Assembly: GCF_030009775.1 (NCBI RefSeq)
Contig: NZ_JASCTH010000022.1
Location: 62,001 to 126,000 of the forward strand
Length of the DNA: 64,000 nucleotides
DNA from: Actinoplanes sandaracinus
GTDB taxonomy: Bacteria; Actinomycetota; Actinomycetes; Mycobacteriales; Micromonosporaceae
Reading direction: 5' to 3'
Shown piece by piece: positions 28,401-36,402 of the stretch. Every line of letters begins with the position of its first letter. The stretch's first letter is position 1. The translations under genes were made by a program, and so were the position numbers. The notes under the pieces are model-generated. The model saw only the letters and a list, made by a program, of their open reading frames with translations, made no database searches and had not been told where the DNA came from.

Positions 28401-29159
28401 CCCGGTAACGGCGCTCCGAGCGGCCCGCCGTTCCCAGGTTCGGCCTCGATGCCGGGTTCGCCGCAGTTACCAGGCGCCGGCGGTCCGGCCGCGCCGGGTT
28501 CGCCGCAGTTCCCGCCGCCGTTCGGTGCTCCCGGCGACCCGTCCGGTCCGCCCTACGGCGAGTTCACCATGGACGTCGCCGGTCGCGGTGGCGGTCCCGG
28601 AACGCTGCCGGACCAGTACAACGAGCACACCACGGACGTCTCCGGTCGCGGCAACTCGCCGTACGTGCCGCCGCCCGCGTTGCCGCCGATGCCCGGCGAG
28701 CAGCCCGGCGGTGGGATGTACCCGAACAGCCCGGCGGCCCGTGCCACGGTGACCCCGCCCGGCCCCGAGGACACCACGAGCTGGCCTGGTCCGGGTGACG
28801 ATCAGGGCAAGTTCGAGCAGTTCAAGTCGGAGCCGCCCGCACCGCCCCCGTCGGCGAAGATCCACATCCGCACGGTTCCGGTGGCTCTGGCCGTCGTGCT
28901 CGGTGCGGCGCTGCTGCTCAGCCTGGTGTTCGGCCTGGTCTACCTGATCTCGGGGGACGACGAGTTCAAGGTCTCGCAGGGTCAGTGCGTCAAGCGCGAG
29001 GGCAGCAAACCCGTGGTCACGGCCTGCGGGGAACCGAACACCTTCGAGGTGACCTCGATCGTGAAGGCCAAGGACCAGTGCGGCGACGCGACCCAGCCGT
29101 ACATCGTCGTCCCGAAGGACAGCGGTAACGAGGTCCTCTGTCTGAAGAAGAACGGCTGA
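25482..29159 (+). CDS. Giant low-complexity membrane protein with LppU-like C-terminal domain
   Basis: 1225 residues. About 1130 N-terminal residues are disordered Gly/Pro/Ser/Phe-rich sequence including a 30-residue repeat (27331-27540) and five copies of a 19-residue repeat (27561-27800). Then one transmembrane helix (VPVALAVVLGAALLLSLVFG, near 1133-1156) and a 69-residue extracytoplasmic end with four cysteines (GQCVKREG, VTACGE, DQCGDA, EVLCLKK), similar to the LppU/SCO3897 type. Orientation would leave the huge tail in the cytosol. ATG start with AGGAGG seven bases upstream. Function unknown; scaffold or phase-separating adaptor is speculation. Confidence 0.75.
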   Translation: MTSEGQHAGQPAEATSGGPTSGGFPHDPDAQRIAGRASAQSPAEGFPNSYGPPPAATPGGGSPFVVPAVSTFGAGSNPAGTPYGSARAPQTEGDLPQRGNASPYGSVAPETAGTASPYGPVSSPEYGQPGTPPPPYGSVQPSGAASVPAPGPFDAAPAQPAWAPPGFPAEPTAPATSDPAAPSPFGPAGFPPPPSRQAASAAAPPPAPAAPDNPVSANLSPSGLPTRTPGATAPEDGGLGRSFSAFGDQPVRVPGASLSDLPDSSAPGAFNAAPGGFSGGSGTSSAAPGGFSGQGTSSAAFSAGPAQNSWMRENARTTDSPADQGPPPAASNTFPSRRGEGGGFPLRAPAGPAADSSSGAQPGPGLPVRGQQPFGAGSFPPAAKASDEPSTPSGYPQRVPGAALSSGGALPPSTPAPGDTPGLGGPDSRDSFGGLDSPGTHGAPDARDPLGGFGSRDPLGGLEPRGPLGGPESQGSVPSVEQQEAPSSVPQPRDPVAKPAVGSARPVTASASVPGVRVTPPEAADLPQASAPPQARVYGRPAATPAHEEPEEGSARSDEAASGGFGTSFSAGQPSGLPQRGEGGPASPSGGFSPPAPPSPPSGFAPAPTSPFGGLPQQGDHGSAAPFGSQPEQNDYASPSSFGNRPEQGDHGSAAPFGSQPEQNDYASPSPFGNRPEQGDHGSAAPFSPGQPDGFPQGDRASGSPYGTSQSGGFPQSDGASGSPYGTSQPGGFPQSDGASDSPYGTSQPGGFPQSDGASDSPYGTSQPGGFPRDDNASSPYGTAPSSGFPHQGDSPSGGFAPAPTSPFGGQFGGQPQQDESPSGGFGLPRRGEAGSGFPPSGENPSGGFGLPQRGADDRGGPGGMTSFPGGPQSDDESPSGGFTPDRGEGMASAFGSTPFSGASRDDDRFQPPAGEVPGTPGVAPQSPARATARATASARVTPPETPPGGGSPFAMPGSPQFPDNGTPSGPPFPGNGAPSGPPFPGSASMPGSPQLPGAGGPAAPGSPQFPPPFGAPGDPSGPPYGEFTMDVAGRGGGPGTLPDQYNEHTTDVSGRGNSPYVPPPALPPMPGEQPGGGMYPNSPAARATVTPPGPEDTTSWPGPGDDQGKFEQFKSEPPAPPPSAKIHIRTVPVALAVVLGAALLLSLVFGLVYLISGDDEFKVSQGQCVKREGSKPVVTACGEPNTFEVTSIVKAKDQCGDATQPYIVVPKDSGNEVLCLKKNG
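27331..27540 (+). repeat. In-frame 90-bp tandem repeat
   Basis: Copies begin at 27331, 27421 and 27511 and are nearly identical at DNA level, encoding a 30-residue unit with SQPEQNDYASPS and FGNRPEQGDHGS. The near-identity points to recent duplication. Confidence 0.85.
27561..27800 (+). repeat. In-frame 57-bp tandem repeat, five copies
   Basis: The string GGATTCCCGC recurs at 27561, 27618, 27675, 27732 and 27789, an exact 57-bp period. The 19-residue unit is SPYGTSQPGGFPQSDGASD with small changes. Confidence 0.85.
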
Positions 29160-29174
29160 CCCCAGCGCTCTGCC

Positions 29175-29205
29175 GAACGGCCCCGCTCTTTGAGCGGGGC
29201 CGTTC
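29175..29205 (+). terminator. Hairpin terminator without T-run
   Basis: GAACGGCCCCGCTC and complement form a perfect 14-bp stem with loop TTT, 15 bases after the stop of the giant gene. The 230 bases between it and the next gene hold a palindrome-rich segment (29284-29377). Confidence 0.7.
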
Positions 29206-29433
29206 GTCGTGCGGGACCGCGAGGGATCAACCGCCCCGGTCAGGGACGGCCACGTGGCTCGTTCATGGTCACGGAGCTACCGCACCCCGTTCGGGAACGA
29301 GGCGAGTGACTTCTCGCCGCCCGCAGGGTTGCCGACCGGCGGGAAATCGCCCGCCTCGTCCCCCGGTGACGAGGCGTTTTGCCGTGGAACGACGCGGAGC
29401 CGGCAGGAAAGCCACGCAACTCGGTACGGCACC

Positions 29434-31236
29434 ATGGGTGGCATGGAATTTCGCGTTCGTGCGCCCGAACTCAAGGGTCGCGGTTGGCTCAATACCGGCG
29501 GTAAGGCCCTCACTCTGGCCGATCTGCGCGGAAAAATCCTAATATTGGATTTCTGGACCTTCTGCTGCATTAATTGCCTGCATGTCCTGGATGAGCTCCG
29601 GCCGCTGGAGGAGCGTTACGGCGACGCCCTCGTCGTGATCGGCGTGCACTCGCCGAAGTTCGAGCACGAGCGGGACCCGGTGGCGCTGGCCGCGGCCGTG
29701 GAGCGGTACGGCGTGCACCACCCGGTCGTCGACGACGGCGACATGCACCTGTGGCAGCAGTACGCCGCAAAGGCGTGGCCGACTCTGGCCGTGGTCGATC
29801 CGGAGGGCTACCTGGTGGCCTCGATGGCCGGCGAGGGCCATGCCGAGGGCCTGTCCCGGCTGATCGACGAGTTGATCGTGAAGCATGAGGCGAGCGGCAC
29901 CCTGCACCGCGGTGACGGGCCGTATGTGCCCCCGCCCGCCCCTGAGGGCCTGCTCCACTTCCCGGGAAAGGTGATCGAGCTGCCCGGTGGCAACCTGCTG
30001 GTCTCGGATTCGGCCCGGCACTCGGTGGTGGAGTTGACCGCAGACGGGGAGACCTTGGTCCGCCGGTTCGGCAGCGGAACTCGCGGTGAGCCGTTCAGTG
30101 AGCCGCAGGGCCTGGTCAAGTTGCCGCCCGCGGTGGCCGCGATCGCCGGTTACGACGTGGTCGTCGCGGACACGGTCAACCACCAGTTGCGGGGGCTGAA
30201 CACGGAGACGGGCGAGGTCACTCTGATCGCCGGTTCGGGACGCCCGTGGCGTTCGACGGTCGACGACCGGGCTCATGACGCGCTCGCCGCTGATCTGTCG
30301 TCGCCGTGGGATCTGGCGTGGTTCGACGACCGGGTCATCATCGCCATGGCCGGGATCCACCAGTTGTGGTGGTTCGACCCGATCAAGCGCACGGTCGGCG
30401 TCTACGCGGGCACGACGGTCGAGGCGCTGCGTGACGGCCCAATTCCGGATGTGTGGATGGCCCAGCCGTCGGGCCTCTCCGCGGCGGGCGGCCGGCTCTG
30501 GATCGCGGACAGCGAGACGTCGGCGCTGCGGTACGTCGAGGACGGCGTCATGCACACCGCGGTCGGCCAGGGCCTGTTCGATTTCGGTCACGTGGATGGC
30601 CCGGCTGCAGAGGCGCTGTTCCAGCACCCGCTCGGGGTGGCGACTCTGGACGACGGGTCTGTGCTGGTCGCGGACACCTACAACGGCGCGGTGCGACGGT
30701 TCGACCCGGCGTCGGGTGCGGTGTCCACCGTGGATTCCGGGCTGGCCGAGCCGAGCGACGTCCTCGTGACCGCTGACGGGACCGTGATCGTGGTGGAGTC
30801 GGCCGCACACCGGCTGACCCGGCTCGCTCCCGGAGTGGTCAAGACCGTCAGCGGGGAGCGGCACAAGACCGAGCGCCCGCCGTCGCACCTGGCTCCGGGC
30901 GAGGTCACCCTCGACGTGATCTTCACGCCCGCACCGGGGCAGAAACTGGACTCGCAGTTCGGCTCGCCGGTGCGGCTCACCGTGTCGGCGTCCCCGGCCG
31001 AGTTGTTGCTGGAGGGCGAAGGCGCCACCACCGATCTGTCCCGGCGCCTGGTGCTGAACCCTGCCGTACCCAAGGGTGTGCTTCAGGTGGTGGCGCAGGC
31101 GGCGACGTGCGACGCCGACGCCGAGTTCGGCGCCTGCCATCTGACCAGGCAGGACTGGGGTGTACCGGTCGTGATCGATCCGGCCGGCCCGAACCGGCTG
31201 CCGCTGATCCTGCGCGGTATGGACCAGCCGGGCTAG
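29434..31236 (+). CDS. Thioredoxin-like plus NHL-repeat protein (NHLRC2-like)
   Basis: About 600 residues. N-terminal thioredoxin-like/TlpA domain with FWTFCCINCLHVLDEL, giving the CxxC pair Cys45/Cys48. After it come several NHL beta-propeller blades (GNLLVSDSARHSVVEL, YDVVVADTVNHQLRGL, GSVLVADTYNGAVRRF) and a C-terminal beta domain. No signal peptide, so probably cytosolic. This domain order matches the NHLRC2 family; substrate unknown, a redox or carbohydrate-linked role is guessed. Two ATG codons (29434, 29443) are possible starts; the frame is open upstream but that part is non-coding in character. Confidence 0.8.
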   Translation: MGGMEFRVRAPELKGRGWLNTGGKALTLADLRGKILILDFWTFCCINCLHVLDELRPLEERYGDALVVIGVHSPKFEHERDPVALAAAVERYGVHHPVVDDGDMHLWQQYAAKAWPTLAVVDPEGYLVASMAGEGHAEGLSRLIDELIVKHEASGTLHRGDGPYVPPPAPEGLLHFPGKVIELPGGNLLVSDSARHSVVELTADGETLVRRFGSGTRGEPFSEPQGLVKLPPAVAAIAGYDVVVADTVNHQLRGLNTETGEVTLIAGSGRPWRSTVDDRAHDALAADLSSPWDLAWFDDRVIIAMAGIHQLWWFDPIKRTVGVYAGTTVEALRDGPIPDVWMAQPSGLSAAGGRLWIADSETSALRYVEDGVMHTAVGQGLFDFGHVDGPAAEALFQHPLGVATLDDGSVLVADTYNGAVRRFDPASGAVSTVDSGLAEPSDVLVTADGTVIVVESAAHRLTRLAPGVVKTVSGERHKTERPPSHLAPGEVTLDVIFTPAPGQKLDSQFGSPVRLTVSASPAELLLEGEGATTDLSRRLVLNPAVPKGVLQVVAQAATCDADAEFGACHLTRQDWGVPVVIDPAGPNRLPLILRGMDQPG

Positions 31237-31237
31237 A

Positions 31238-31990
31238 TCAGAAGGACTGGATGTCCACCTCGGACTCCAGCCCGGCGCGCACCGCACGAGCCAGTTCCAC
31301 GGCGCCGGGCGTGTCGCCGTGCAGGCAGATCGACCGGACCGGGCAGGCGATGACCGAGCCGTCGACGGCGACCACCGCGCCGTCGACGGCCATCCGCCGG
31401 ACCCGGGTGACCACCTCGTCCGGGTCGTGCACCAGCGCGTCCGGCCGCGAGCGCGGCACCAGGCGACCGTCCGGAAGGTAGCCGCGGTCGGCGAAGCCCT
31501 CTCCGACGACGGTCAGGCCCTTCTGCGCGGCGTGCCGGGCCAGCACCGATCCCGGCTGGCAGAGCACCGGCAGTGCCGGGTCATAAGCCAGGACGGCCGC
31601 CACCACCGCAGAGGCCTGGCCTTCGTCGACCGCGGCGGTGTTGTATAGGGCGCCGTGGGGCTTCACATAGCGGACACGGTCACCGGCGACCTTGCAGAAC
31701 GCCTCCAACGCCCCGATCTGATAGAGAATGTCGTCTCGCAGCTCGTCGTGGTCGTAGTCGATGCGGCGGCGGCCGAATCCGGCGAGGTCCCGATAGCCGA
31801 CCTGAGCGCCGACGGCCACGCCCTTGTCGACGGCCAGCCGGCACACGCGGTACATCGTCGAAGGGTCGCCGGCATGGAAGCCGCAGGCCACGTTGGCCGA
31901 GGTCACCACGTTGAGCAAGGCGTCGTCGTCACCCAGGCGCCAGGCTCCGAAGCCCTCACCGAGGTCGGCGTTCAGGTCGATCGCACTCAC
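31238..31990 (-). CDS. pxpA: 5-oxoprolinase subunit A (LamB/YcsF family)
   Basis: 250 residues with family signatures: IDLNADLGEGFG at the N-terminus, SANVACGFHAGDP, GAQVGYRDLAGFGRR, VKPHGALYN and ICLHGDTPGAVELA. PxpA, with PxpB and PxpC, hydrolyses 5-oxoproline (pyroglutamate) to glutamate using ATP. PxpB/PxpC are not adjacent in this window. The GTG start is chosen because the motif begins directly there; TACCGT stands eight bases before it, compatible with a leaderless transcript. It converges with the NHL gene, one base apart. Confidence 0.9.
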   Translation of the reverse strand: MSAIDLNADLGEGFGAWRLGDDDALLNVVTSANVACGFHAGDPSTMYRVCRLAVDKGVAVGAQVGYRDLAGFGRRRIDYDHDELRDDILYQIGALEAFCKVAGDRVRYVKPHGALYNTAAVDEGQASAVVAAVLAYDPALPVLCQPGSVLARHAAQKGLTVVGEGFADRGYLPDGRLVPRSRPDALVHDPDEVVTRVRRMAVDGAVVAVDGSVIACPVRSICLHGDTPGAVELARAVRAGLESEVDIQSF

Positions 31991-32010
31991 GGAAGCCAAC
32001 GGTAGTCCCC

Positions 32011-32096
32011 GAGCGCACCCACTTGAGCGGCGTAAAAGCACCCATCCGAGCGGCGTAGCCACCACCCGAGCAGCGTGAAGACACCCGGGCGAGTGC
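32011..32096. repeat. Short degenerate direct repeats upstream of pxpA, 20-23 bp period
   Basis: GAGCGGCGTA-like units begin at 32025, 32048 and 32068 (GAGCAGCGTG in the last), each followed by CACCC; a partial unit lies at 32011. Period and style resemble the array at 25052-25235 but the unit differs. Confidence 0.45.
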
Positions 32097-32225
32097 CATA
32101 AATTCCCCCGTACGATACGGGCAAAACGGACGATCAACCGTTTGCCCGTCGTATCTTCATGCGGAAATCACTCGCGAGCGGCAACCGTATCCGGCATCAC
32201 TACCTACCAGTAACCTACGGTGCCG

Positions 32226-32231
32226 TAACCT
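32226..32231 (+). promoter_or_regulatory. -10 hexamer TAACCT, leaderless
   Basis: TAACCT ends seven bases before the GTG at 32239 and no ribosome site is present. Confidence 0.6.
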
Positions 32232-32238
32232 GGAGATC

Positions 32239-32916
32239 GTGACGACCTCAGCCCCGTTTCGGATGAAGCCGACCGACCTCGGCAAGCCGCGACTCCGCGG
32301 CCGGTTGCATCAGTACGCGTTCTTCGTCGCGCTGGTCTGCGGCATCGTGCTCAGCTCGATCGCGTTGAGCCGGCCCGGCATCGCGCCGTTCCTGAGCTGC
32401 TTGCTCTACAGCATCACCGTCTGTGGGCTCTTCGGCACCAGCGCCCTCTACCACCGGCGCGTCTGGAGCGAGCGCGGCTATCAGATCATGCGCCGGGCCG
32501 ACCATTCGATGATCTTCATCTTCATCGCCGGCACCTACACGCCGTTCTGCATCCTGCTGCTGGACGACGCGATGCAGGCCATCATGCTCAGCCTGGTGTG
32601 GGGCGGCGCGCTCGGCGGTGTCGCGCTCAAGGTGATCTGGCCGCACCTGCCGCGATGGGTGGGCGCCCCGCTCTACGTCGCGCTCGGGTGGGTCGCCGTC
32701 GCGATCGTCCCGGACGTCCTGAAAGTCGGCGGAGTCACCTGCCTGGTCCTGCTCGCCGTCGGCGGCGTCATCTACACCGTCGGCGCGGTCTTCTACGCGC
32801 TGCGCCGGCCCAACCCGTGGCCCACCGTCTTCGGGCACCACGAGTTCTTCCACGCGTGCACGCTGGTGGCGGCGATCTGCCACCACATCGCTGTCTACTT
32901 CGCTCTGTACGCCTAG
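32239..32916 (+). CDS. Hemolysin III / PAQR-type membrane protein
   Basis: 225 residues, seven predicted helices. The PAQR/HlyIII metal-site motifs are visible: SALYHRRVW with FGTS before it, ADHSMIFIFIAGTYTPF, and the C-terminal HHEFFHACTLVAAICHHIAV. The conserved Ser, Asp and three His positions suggest a zinc-dependent hydrolase-like site in the membrane, as in adiponectin-receptor relatives. The bacterial function is unsettled despite the haemolysin name. GTG start with a leaderless promoter; bidirectional terminator after the gene. Confidence 0.9.
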   Translation: MTTSAPFRMKPTDLGKPRLRGRLHQYAFFVALVCGIVLSSIALSRPGIAPFLSCLLYSITVCGLFGTSALYHRRVWSERGYQIMRRADHSMIFIFIAGTYTPFCILLLDDAMQAIMLSLVWGGALGGVALKVIWPHLPRWVGAPLYVALGWVAVAIVPDVLKVGGVTCLVLLAVGGVIYTVGAVFYALRRPNPWPTVFGHHEFFHACTLVAAICHHIAVYFALYA

Positions 32917-32932
32917 GCGGCACCGTGACGAC

Positions 32933-32965
32933 AACGGCTCGGGCTTCGTCGAAGCCCGAGCCGTT
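32933..32965. terminator. Bidirectional hairpin between convergent genes
   Basis: AACGGCTCGGGCTTC and complement, 15 bp, loop GTC. It separates the hemolysin III gene from the DUF6458 gene. Confidence 0.75.
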
Positions 32966-32971
32966 CGTGCG

Positions 32972-33244
32972 TCAGGAGTAGGACGGCGGGGGCGGCGGGA
33001 CGTCGTCGCGACGAACCTCGCGGTACTCCGTGTAACCCGCCCCGGTGGCCGGCTGCTGCGTCCGGGTCACCACGGTGCGGCGACGGTTACTCCAGAACGC
33101 CAACGTGATGACCAGGCCGGCGAGTCCGGCCAGCATGAGGATCCAGCCGATCACGCCGATGTCGAGCCCACTGATGTCCGCCTCCACGGCGAACGCCAGG
33201 ATCGCGCCCAGAGCGAGCAGGAAAATGCTTGCGCCGATGCCCAT
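32972..33244 (-). CDS. Small two-helix membrane protein, DUF6458-like
   Basis: 90 residues: MGIGASIFLLALGAILAFAV as first helix, a short ADISGLD loop, IGVIGWILMLAGLAGLVITL as second helix, then a basic RRRTVVTRTQQ tail ending in a Pro/Ser segment. This is the pattern of a very common actinobacterial small membrane protein (DUF6458). The ATG has GGAGG six bases upstream; the longer open frame on this strand is the shadow of the sixA gene. Function unknown. Confidence 0.85.
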   Translation of the reverse strand: MGIGASIFLLALGAILAFAVEADISGLDIGVIGWILMLAGLAGLVITLAFWSNRRRTVVTRTQQPATGAGYTEYREVRRDDVPPPPPSYS

Positions 33245-33358
33245 CGGAGCCTCCTCGGGGGATGTCCGCCCGGCCGGGCGATCCCGCTCGACCGTGATGA
33301 ATGCGTCGATCGAGCGTTTACCCGCACGCCTCAAGTTCCAATCAGGCAAGCTGTACCG

Positions 33359-33877
33359 ATGACCACGCGGACGCTGATCCTGCTGCGCCACGCCAAGGCC
33401 GAGACGCCCGGCGACTTCGACGACTTCGACCGCGCCCTCACCGAGCGGGGCGGCTCCGACGCCGACGCGGCCGGCGCCTGGCTCGCCGACGAGCGCCTGC
33501 ACCCCGACCTGGTCCTCTGCTCCCCCGCGAAGCGCACCCGGCAGACGTGGCAGAACGCGGCGATCGCCCTCTTCCAGGGCCGGTCGGCTCGCCCGGCGCC
33601 CGAGGTCCACTATGAGGAGTCGCTCTACCTGGGCCGCGGTGGCGAGGTGTTCGCGCTGCTCCAGGCCCTGCCGGACAATATTCGCACGGTCCTGGTCGTC
33701 GGCCACAACCCGACGATGTCCGAAGTGTCTGCTCTGCTGCTGCCCGACGACCAGTACTCCGGCACGGTGGTGGAGATGCGGACCTCCGGCATCGCCGTCC
33801 ACACCGGGGAGAAGCCGTGGGCCGAGGCCCAGCCCGGGGCGATGCGCCTGACCCGCTCGCACACCGCCCGCGGCTGA
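33359..33877 (+). CDS. SixA-type phosphohistidine phosphatase, histidine phosphatase superfamily
   Basis: 172 residues. The catalytic RHG-type motif is LLRHAKAE with His11; CSPAKRTRQTW and the second histidine in VVGHNPTMSE complete the site. SixA removes phosphate from histidine phosphotransfer domains; actinobacterial relatives are poorly studied. No histidine kinase is adjacent. ATG start; CAAGCT six bases upstream is a weak leaderless -10. Confidence 0.87.
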   Translation: MTTRTLILLRHAKAETPGDFDDFDRALTERGGSDADAAGAWLADERLHPDLVLCSPAKRTRQTWQNAAIALFQGRSARPAPEVHYEESLYLGRGGEVFALLQALPDNIRTVLVVGHNPTMSEVSALLLPDDQYSGTVVEMRTSGIAVHTGEKPWAEAQPGAMRLTRSHTARG

Positions 33878-33883
33878 GAGACC

Positions 33884-36370
33884 TTACTTGCGGTACCAGG
33901 TCCGGGTGGTCGTGGACTTCACGTTACCGAGCTTGTCGTACGCCCGGACCAGCACCTTCATCGTCCGCTTCTGCTTCGACGCGTTGAAACTCAGCAGGTA
34001 ACCGGCCTTCACGTCCCGAGCCACCACCTTTCCGTTCACGACCAACTCGACCCGGGCGACACCACCGGCGTCGGAGGCCTTCACGTACACCTTGGTCGTG
34101 CCCTTGAGCCGGGCCTTGTTCCTCGGGCCCTTGCTGATCGACACCGCCGGCCCCGCGTTGTCCGCTGTCACCCGGCGGGTGTAGGTCCGGGTGTTGCCGA
34201 AGCCGTCCGTCAGTGTCCAGGCAAGATCGACGTTGCCGTTGTACGTGCCGGTCCGCACCGCTAGCGCGTACGGCGCCGTGGTGTCCGTGCCGACGTAGAG
34301 GCCGTTGACCGAAAGCTCGGCCTTGCTTACACCGGAGACGTCACTGACGCCGCTCAGGGTGCTGGTGAAGGTGCCGCGGACCCGTGCCGCGTCCGCCGGG
34401 CTCATCGCGGTCGCCACCGGGCCGGCGAGGTCGACGACGACCTGGTGGGTCAGCTCGGTCCGGTTGCCGACCAGGTCCTCGGCGATCACCCGGATGTCGC
34501 CGGTCGCGGGCGGCACGATGGTGGCCTCCCACGAGCGAGTCGACCCGATCCGGGTCATCGCCGTCCCGTTGGCCGTCACCGAGCGCATCTGCTCCGTGGT
34601 AGCCACGGTGTAGACGACTCGCACCGGCCCGTGGATCCGCTCACCGGCGTAGGGCGTCTCGATCACGCCGCCGGGTGCGACATCGTCCACCACGACGGTA
34701 CGGCTGAGGTCGGTCATGTTGCCCGCTGCGTCGAACACGTTGAGGTGGATCTGGCCGAGCCCGTTCGGGGTGATACGCCCGATCCAGCGCCGCGGGCCGT
34801 CCTGCGTCAGCGCGACGTCGTTGGCCCGCACCAAGGTCAGATTCTCGGCCGTCGCGGAGGTGAAGACGACGTCGACCGGCCCGGCAGGCACGGCCATGCC
34901 CTGGGCCGGGGCGTCGATCGTTCCGGTCGGCGGCGTCGAGTCGACCTGCACGGTGGCGGTGCGCTCGGCCATCTGCCCGGCGTAGTCCCAGACCCGCACG
35001 GTGTAGGTGAGCGGCCCGTTCCGGTCCGCCGGCGGCGTCACCACCAGCGAGTTCTCCCAGATGTGGTTCCGCCGGACGATCCGGCCTTCGGACTCCACCT
35101 CGTAGCGCTGGATCGCATGATCCTCGACGATCTTGGGAGTCACCGCGAACTGCCGCCCCGGCAACAGCTGGTCGGCCGGGGAAACGGAGGTGATCTGCGG
35201 CGCGACGTCGTCGGCGGCGCCCAGGTCGTGCAGCAGACCGGCCGCGTCGAGGACCGGCGCGTCCTCGGCCTCCATCCGGCCGCCCCGGCCCGCCGAGGCG
35301 AGAATCGCGGCACGCAGGGCGGCGCCGTCCAGATTCGGCTTCACCGAGAGGCCGAGCGCCGCGACACCGGACACCAGGGCCGCCGACACCGAGGTGCCGA
35401 GCATCACCTGGGACTGCGACCGGGCGTTCAGTGCCTCGTAGTGCCGGTCGGCCGCGATGTCGACCCACGGGGTGGACTCGTGGCCGTTGCGGTTGGAGGC
35501 GTTCGCCGGGCGCCCGCCGGCTCCGGCCGAGCCCACGGCCAGCACCGATTCGATCGCCGCCGGATAGTACGGCGCGAGGCTGGAGTCGTCACCGGCCGAG
35601 GCGACGACGAGGGAGCCGGCGGCAGTCGCTGTCTCCACGGCCTCCTCGAGGAGGCGGCTGCGGGTGGGCGTGCTCAGTGACAGGTTGATGACCCGCGCAT
35701 CCTGCTGGGCGGCCCACACGATGCCGGCCGCGACGGTCGAGGTGTATCCCTTCGCGATCCCGGACTGCCGGCTCAGCACCCGGACCGGGAGGATCGAGCA
35801 CCTGCCGCAGACGCCGGTCCCGCCGGCCCCGTTGCCGTGCTGGGCCGCGATGGTGTTGGCCACCATGGTGCCGTGGTTGTCGTCGTCGGCCGGGTCGGCG
35901 TCGCCGTCCACGAGGTCGCGGCCGGGAAGCAGCCGGGGACCTTTCAGGTCGTCGGTCGGGGAGACGCCGCTGTCGACGACCGCCACCGTCACCGACGGGC
36001 TGCCGGTGCTCCAGGTCCAGGAGAACGGGATCTGGTTGTTCCATCCGGATCGCCGGTTCGACGCCTCGTCCGGGTCGGCGTCGGCGACGACGGTGCCGTC
36101 CGCCTCCGCGTACCGCACCGAGGCGTCGGCGGCCAGGGTGGAGAGCGCGGCCGCCCGCTCGGCCGTCGGCACGGTGACGGTGATCGCTTTCAATCCGGGC
36201 ACAGCCTGCGGCTCGGATGCTCGCCCGCCGAGCGCGGCCACCACGACGGCCGGGTCGGCGCTGTCGGTGAGCCCGACGACGAGGCGGGTGGTGGTGTCAG
36301 CGGCCGACACCGGAACGGCGGTGAGCCCGGTCAGGAGAAGAGCGGCAAGAGATGTGGAGACGATGCGCAC
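33884..36370 (-). CDS. Secreted S8 subtilisin-like serine protease with Ig-like domains
   Basis: 828 residues. Signal peptide (LAALLLTGLTAVPVSAA), an inhibitor-like propeptide (25-95), then a subtilase domain with Asp133 (VAVVDSGV), His166 (DNHGTMVA) and Ser327 (GTSVSAALVSG). The oxyanion position, normally Asn in an AGN motif, reads ASAGDD, i.e. Asp. After about residue 370 come four to five Ig/cadherin-like repeats with VDSTPPTGTID and VVDDVAPGGVIETP linkers. GTG start. Upstream a perfect 14-bp palindrome sits by a TATGCT -10-like element. Probably secreted and surface-acting. Confidence 0.9.
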   Translation of the reverse strand: MRIVSTSLAALLLTGLTAVPVSAADTTTRLVVGLTDSADPAVVVAALGGRASEPQAVPGLKAITVTVPTAERAAALSTLAADASVRYAEADGTVVADADPDEASNRRSGWNNQIPFSWTWSTGSPSVTVAVVDSGVSPTDDLKGPRLLPGRDLVDGDADPADDDNHGTMVANTIAAQHGNGAGGTGVCGRCSILPVRVLSRQSGIAKGYTSTVAAGIVWAAQQDARVINLSLSTPTRSRLLEEAVETATAAGSLVVASAGDDSSLAPYYPAAIESVLAVGSAGAGGRPANASNRNGHESTPWVDIAADRHYEALNARSQSQVMLGTSVSAALVSGVAALGLSVKPNLDGAALRAAILASAGRGGRMEAEDAPVLDAAGLLHDLGAADDVAPQITSVSPADQLLPGRQFAVTPKIVEDHAIQRYEVESEGRIVRRNHIWENSLVVTPPADRNGPLTYTVRVWDYAGQMAERTATVQVDSTPPTGTIDAPAQGMAVPAGPVDVVFTSATAENLTLVRANDVALTQDGPRRWIGRITPNGLGQIHLNVFDAAGNMTDLSRTVVVDDVAPGGVIETPYAGERIHGPVRVVYTVATTEQMRSVTANGTAMTRIGSTRSWEATIVPPATGDIRVIAEDLVGNRTELTHQVVVDLAGPVATAMSPADAARVRGTFTSTLSGVSDVSGVSKAELSVNGLYVGTDTTAPYALAVRTGTYNGNVDLAWTLTDGFGNTRTYTRRVTADNAGPAVSISKGPRNKARLKGTTKVYVKASDAGGVARVELVVNGKVVARDVKAGYLLSFNASKQKRTMKVLVRAYDKLGNVKSTTTRTWYRK

Positions 36371-36402
36371 CGATGGCCCCCGCGCCAGTGATCAGCATAA
36401 AA

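Noticed and set aside
32203-32217. CTACCTACCAGTAA as another TTAC-N6-GTAA operator
   Set aside because: The core does not fit the shared consensus and one arm has a mismatch; the hemolysin III gene has no link to fatty-acid metabolism.
33347-33358. CAAGCT as leaderless -10 of the SixA-type gene
   Set aside because: First base departs from TANNNT and there is no other support; mentioned only as weak.
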